Origin: Paulownia fortunei | Lineage: Eukaryota; Streptophyta; Magnoliopsida; Lamiales; Paulowniaceae | Length of the DNA: 64,000 nt | NCBI GenBank assembly: GCA_019321725.1 | Contig: CM033124.1 | Coordinates: forward strand, 6,820,001-6,884,000 | Direction of reading: 5' to 3' | Translations under genes and position numbers: made by a program | Notes under the pieces: model-generated | Database searches by the model: none | Told to the model about the DNA's origin: nothing | What the model saw: the letters and a program-made list of their open reading frames with translations, nothing else | Part shown: positions 59,307 through 64,000 of the stretch, one piece after another | How positions within the stretch are numbered: the first letter of the stretch is position 1 | Layout: each line of letters starts with the position of its first letter

Positions 59307-61240
59307 CTAGCTAAAATGAGATTGACTAGGATTGCTCATGAATCTTGACAACAAATTTGTGGCAAACATAATATCCGGCCTTATGGCAGTGAGATACAAT
59401 AAATTGCCAATCAAACTTCTATACAAAGTAGCATCAACTTTTTTCTCACCATCTTCTTTCTTTATTTTTTCATTCACAACCAATGGTATAGAAGTTGAAT
59501 TACAATCACTCGTACCAAACTTTTTCAAAACATTTTCAGCATATGTCATTTGAGAAATAAACACACAATCACTTTCTTGATAAATTTCTATGCCCAAGAA
59601 ATGATGGAGCATCCCCATATCATTTATTTCATATCTTTTCATCATCTCATTCTTAAAATCATATATCATGTTCTCATTGTCACCACAAAATAATAAATCA
59701 TCAACATATAAAGCAACAATGAGAGTGGATTTATCTTGAGTTTTCACATACAAGTTTGGTTCACTTTTGCTCTTCTTGAAACCTTGATGATTGAAGTATG
59801 AATCAATTTGGCTATACCAAACTCTTGGAGCTTGTTTCAACCTATATAAAGCTTTCTTCAATCGGTAGAATTTATCTTCTTCTCCTTTGATCACAAAACC
59901 TTGTGGTTGTTCCACAAAAAATTCTTCTTTCAATTCTCCATTCAAGAAGGCAGATTTTACATCAAGTTGATAAAATGACCATCCTTGTTAGGTTGCAAAT
60001 GCAATGAGCATTCGGATTGTGTCTAAACGAACAACTGGAGTGAAAGTCTCTTGAAAATCAATTCCGGGTTGTTGTGTGTATCCCTTTACTACAAGTCTTA
60101 CCTTGTTTCTTTTGAAAGAACCATCCTCATTCAATTTCACCTTATAAATCCACTTCACACCCACAACTTCTTTGTTGGTTGGTTTTTCAACTAGATCCCA
60201 TGTCTTGTTCTTCTCAATGCTATTTATTTCTTCTTGTATTGCTTTTCTCCAGACTTCTTCCTTGATTGTTTCATAAAAAATTTCAGGTTCAATTGTACAA
60301 AAATTTCTCCTTGCATAAACATCACTTAGGCTTCTCATTTTCAGCAGAGTAGAACTTGCACTTGAACTTGAACTTGAAGATAAGCCATTAGAAGATGAAA
60401 AGTCAACCCCTATAGTATTTGGAACAAATTCTTCATTTTCTTCAAGCTCACTTGCTAAAATTTGATTTTTCTCATCAAAGAAGGCTACTTCTTTCTCAAT
60501 TTTACTTGTCTCCCAATTCCAAAATGTATTTTCATCAAATATGACATCCCGGCTACTCATTATACTTTTATTTTTCAAGTTATAGAGGCGATAACCCTTC
60601 GACTTGCTGCTATAGCCAATGAAAATGCATTTCTCACTTGTTTCATCCAATTTTTGCCTCTTCACTTTTAGAATTTGAGCATAGCAAACTGATTCAAAAA
60701 TTCTTAAGTGTTTCACCGAAGGTTTTCTACTACTCCATGCTTCAAGAGGTGTTTTATCCATCACAGCTTTGGTTGGACATCTATTTAATAAATAAACAGT
60801 CGTATAAACTGCCGCTGCCCAAAAACTTCTAGGCAATCTTTTGGCATGCAACATTGATTTTGCCATCTCCATCGCTATTTGATTTTTTCTCTCCGATACT
60901 CCATTTTGTTGTGGAGTATATCTAATTATGAGTTGTCTTTCAATGCCTTATCCTTCACAAAACTTGTTGAACTCATTAGAAGTGTATTCTTTCCCATTAT
61001 CACTTCTAAGAACTTTAATGGAATAACCACTTTGATTTTCAACAAGACTTTTGAACTTTCGAAAAATGCCAAAAACTTCAGATTTTTTAGTCATGAAATA
61101 TATCAATGTCATACGAGTAAAATCATTAATAAAGAGGATGAAGCACCTGTTTTGTCCATGAGAAAGTGTAGACCAAAGTGTCCACACACATCTGAATGCA
61201 CAAGCTCTAGAGGTTGTTTTGCTCTCCAAGCAACTCTTTT
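59307..61240 (-). pseudogene. Integrase and RT of copia-3
   Basis: Integrase: first Asp in LVHSDVCGHFG (about 61205), then a frameshift near 61165-61180, then RCFILFINDFTRMTLIYF and VLRSDNGKEYTSNEF with the second Asp. A stop follows at about 60945, then a long open frame at 59988-60872 (294 residues: MAKSMLHAKRLPRSFWAAAV, then PLEAWSSRKPSVKHL) that runs into RT. One TAA near 59985 separates it from 59307-59945 (212 residues) with LYVDDLLFCG (YVDD at 59697-59708 intact) and FLGIEIYQESDCVF. These are the longest coding stretches in the window. Confidence 0.92.
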
Positions 61241-61399
61241 AGGAAAAGATTGTCGATGATATTTTCCAAGGGCACATTCTTCACAAACATGTTACATTTC
61301 TTCAATTTTGGGGAGCCCATGCACCATATTTTTGTGTTGAAGTAGCTTAAGACTTTGGAAATTCAAGTGACCAAGTCTCCAATGCCATAACCATGAATC

Positions 61400-61865
61400 A
61401 TCCATCGCTTGAGCCTTCATTGCCATATTTTCAGCATAATTGAAAGTGAGTGGGAAACTTTGATTTTTTTCATTTGAATTCTTGCCAAAATCTGTTTTGG
61501 TTCATTTTTGTTAAGAATGATGCAATTATTTCCTTCAAAATGGACTGCATAACCATGTTCTGCAAATTGCCCAATATTCAACAAATTTTGCTCCAACTCT
61601 GACACAAAAAGCACATCAATGTATTTAGTTCCTCTCTTTGTTTCAACACAAATTGTTCATTTTTCTTATGCCAAGACAAGAGCACCATTCCCCATTTTCA
61701 CTTGAGAATTTACACAGGTATCTATGCTCAAAAAAATTAATTTATCACCCGTCATGTGGTTACTACAACCACTATCAATATGCCATATATCATTCTTTCT
61801 TTCGGTGGCAGCTTGACAAGCATAAAACATATTTTCTTCACATTCTTTCTCTTCCAGAAAGTTAG
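61400..61865 (-). pseudogene. Protease and pre-integrase of copia-3
   Basis: The minus strand reads DIWHIDSGCSNHMTGDKLIF at about 61740-61800 with the catalytic Asp-Ser-Gly kept. It continues KMGNGALVLA, a stop, then KYIDVLFVSELEQNLLNIGQ and FAEHGYAVHFEGNNCIILNK (61417-61614). Confidence 0.85.
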
Positions 61866-61892
61866 CTTATTGCTGATTTTGTGGTGGATTGT

Positions 61893-62815
61893 TTACATAA
61901 CAATCTTTTTGGACATGAGCAAACTTATTACAATTTTGACATTTAAATTTGCCTTTGAACTAACAATCCTTATACTCGTGACTAGTTTTTCGACAATGTG
62001 TGCATTTCTTCTCATTATCATTTTTATTTTAGTTTCTATCATATAAACCTCTTCAACTTCTTCTAAAGTTTCTTGCTCTTCCTTTTCCTCTATCAAGTCT
62101 TTCACCTCTAAATGGTTGCCCTCTATTTTTGTTCACCACTTGATGATTCTCCATGACTCTTAATATTCACATTTATTTTTAATTGAAATACATTTTTAAT
62201 TGATTTTTTAGATTGTCTAACGAACCTTTCTTCATAAGATTTTAATGCTTCCATTAATTCATGAACATTCATTGAGAAATATCCTTAGTTTGTTCTATAA
62301 CAGCCACAATAGGATTAAATCTCTCCGTAGACAAATCAAAATTTTTTCAACCATTCTTTGGTTTGAGAGTTTTTCATCATAAGTCTTCATTTGATTAGTT
62401 AACTCTACAAACTTTGAATGAAACTCATTCAAATTTTCGTTTTCTTTTATTTTCAGATTTTCTAACTCCCTTCTAAGAGTTTGAAGTTTAATAGCTCTTA
62501 CCTTCTCATGTCCACCAAATTCCTTTTGAAGAATGTCCCATGCTTTTTTGGATTTTTTAGCTCCCATTATTCTTGAAAAGATTGAATCTGTAACAGTTTG
62601 TTGGATTTTGGACAAAGCTGCAGTATCTCTTTGTTTTGTTTTCTTCAACTCCTTTATTTGAGCTACTCCTTCTTCCTCATCTTCATAGCCATCTTGTACA
62701 AGCTCCCACAAGTTTAAAGAAGCCAGCAATATCTTCATTTTCTTACACCAAAATTCATAGTTTTCTCCCACAAAAATTGGAAGAGTAACCTGCTACAAAT
62801 TGCTTGAGTTTGCAA
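61893..62815 (-). pseudogene. Gag of copia-3 with two zinc knuckles
   Basis: Text starts near 62815 with NSSNL, a stop, QVTLPIFVGENYEFWCKKMK; the expected start codon reads ATT. The open part at 62295-62771 contains ILLASLNLWELVQDGYEDEE and KKSKKAWDILQKEFGG. After shifts, two CCHC knuckles appear, CTHCRKTSHEYKDC and CQNCNKFAHVQKDC (61900-62005), separated by a stop. Confidence 0.87.
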
Positions 62816-62920
62816 TGAAATTTTTCTATTGCAACTTGCTTTGACAACAACTCCGTTTTCTCTTTACACCAACTTTTTCTTGTGTTTTTTTTCCTTCAAA
62901 AAACCTGGCCTTTAGAACCA

Positions 62921-62933
62921 GGCTCTGATACCA
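62921..62933 (-). other. Primer-binding site of copia-3, initiator-Met tRNA type
   Basis: The minus strand reads TGGTATCAGAGCC, a perfect match to the usual site, three bases inside the 5' LTR. Confidence 0.93.
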
Positions 62934-62936
62934 CTT

Positions 62937-63362
62937 TGTTGGATTGTTTTTAGAAGCTTGTTATGTTGAAAGTAAGGCTCAGTTATGGAGGATAATAACT
63001 GCAAATTTTCATAAACTAAAAATATATTGAGTTGAAAAACAAAGAGAAAAATGAAGACCAAAATATGATATTTTTGTAATAACTCACAACTCTTTTTCAT
63101 TCATACAACATAATTAATACATGAATATGCTGCATATTTTGACAAATAAAAACAAAAATTTTTGGAAATCTAGAAGCATTATTAAGTTAGAAATGATAGA
63201 TACAACTAACCCAACCTATAGTACAATCTACAATTATATAGGATAAAATATTTTTAACAAAAGCATAATATATTGAGTCTAAATTTACTACACATTAATT
63301 ACAATATCTAAACATGATATGATTTCAAATTTACTTTTTTTTTCAACACATTAATTGCAACA
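62937..63362 (-). repeat. 5' LTR of copia-3
   Basis: 426 bp, plus-strand ends TGTTGGATTG and TTGCAACA, colinear with 58339-58754. Confidence 0.93.
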
Positions 63363-64000
63363 ACCAGTTCATATTGGCATAGTTTTCATATATAGAAGTA
63401 GCCACACATTAAACCCAAGGATTCAAATTAATATTACTGATGAAAGCTAGTCTATGTGGACATTCAAAACCAGTAAATGTACTGAACCAGTCTTGCTCTT
63501 GGAGTAAATAGATATTTATTGGGATTAGTTAGCTGAAAAGAACAGAATATTTTTTTCTGACCAAACAAAACATTTGTTCCCAACCGGTTGTAAGTTGAAT
63601 TCTCAAACTTGGACACATGCTTCTGAGTAAAATCTATTACTCTGTGAATGTAATTCAGTAATATAATTTCATTGTCTGGATATTCATTTCTTGCTCCAAA
63701 TTATTCATACATATTTCCAAAATACTGCATAGCCACCTCATATGACTATTTTTTTAGCCTCATACTTCCACAATTAATGGTTTTTCTACTCTTGGTTATA
63801 GCAAAATGAAAATGCAATGATGTTTGACTCATGAAATGATTAGATGATCTAAATGTGAAATATAACGCCTAAAATCATGCAAAAGTACATGAAAGTATTT
63901 GCCAGACCATAAACCGGGTGACAAGTGAAAATCCATTAAACTTAAGCAAGTTTAGAATAAAAGGTTTGCACAATGCCGATAAAGCTACATGGAACCCAAT
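63363..64000 (-). other. Probable myosin XI intron, no feature recognised
   Basis: Continues the sequence left of copia-3 (58235-58338), so it should be the intron upstream of the 58096-58234 exon. No further myosin exon, repeat or other gene is visible up to the window end. Confidence 0.5.

Larger units (their letters stand above)
58339..63362 (-). mobile_element. copia-3: nearly complete Ty1/copia element
   Basis: 5024 bp with LTRs of 416 and 426 bp, an iMet PBS, a PPT, gag, protease, integrase, RT and RNase H in copia order on the minus strand. Flanks ACTAG (58334-58338) and ACCAG (63363-63367) are a TSD with one change. Only a few stops and shifts break the coding part, the fewest of any element here, so it is probably the youngest of the full-length elements in this part. 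It lies in an intron of the myosin pseudogene in the same orientation as the gene. Confidence 0.92.

Noticed and set aside
60879..61259. 126-residue open frame on the plus strand
   Set aside because: Shadow of the copia-3 integrase on the opposite strand.

Overview
This is plant nuclear DNA, AT-rich and almost entirely made of retrotransposons, with remnants of two host genes. The plant origin rests on three things seen here: Ty3 and Ty1 LTR elements of plant-type clades (Athila/Tat-like, Tekay/Del-like chromovirus, several Ty1/copia groups), the tail exons of a plant class XI myosin, and a degraded LOG-type (cytokinin-activating) gene. I see no intact host gene, no rRNA or tRNA gene and no CRISPR. 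The species cannot be told. Nearly every coding stretch is broken; many stops look like C-to-T or G-to-A changes at CAA, CAG, CGA or TGG codons, as expected of old, methylated, silenced DNA.

Layout. (1) 1-26800: one minus-strand Athila-like element ('Athila-A'; its 3' LTR runs off the left edge), broken by later insertions. A full-length plus-strand Tekay-like element ('Tekay-1', 5926-16427, TSD tttgg) sits at the gag-protease junction. A minus-strand solo LTR of a related family (17646-19927, TSD gaatt) sits in gag. A Ty1/copia coding fragment without LTRs ('copia-1', 20008-25502) replaces the leader and gag start, and itself carries a solo LTR of the Tekay-1 family (20217-23094, TSD ctaaa) inside its reverse transcriptase. 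(2) 26801-33712: a second, older Tekay-like copy whose 5' LTR, primer site and gag start are mostly deleted. (3) 33713-36060: low-copy-looking DNA with a LOG-like pseudogene on the minus strand and a stray gypsy integrase zinc-finger piece. (4) 36061-43993: 'Athila-B', minus strand, with 5' LTR, PBS, gag, protease, RT, RNase H and integrase remnants but no 3' LTR in place. (5) 43994-46854: a 5'- and 3'-truncated plus-strand copia fragment (SIRE-like). (6) 46855-52574: 'Athila-C', minus strand, which has gag and protease but no RT, RNase H or integrase. (7) 52575-64000: the tail part of a myosin XI gene on the minus strand, six recognisable exons with good splice sites but several stops. Its introns hold a SINE-like sequence, a likely solo LTR (54992-56840) and a nearly complete Ty1/copia element ('copia-3', 58339-63362, near-matching TSD).

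How the parts relate. Nesting order from the target-site duplications: Athila-A is oldest; copia-1, Tekay-1 and the minus-strand solo LTR came into it later, and the 20217-23094 solo LTR came after copia-1. Athila-C cuts off the 3' end of the myosin gene, so the C-terminal part of the cargo-binding tail is lost. I did not find a convincing new biological system. The most useful leads are the pol-less Athila-C, the copia segment captured inside Athila-A, an in-frame 144-bp duplication in copia-1, and the eroded myosin XI and LOG-like genes.
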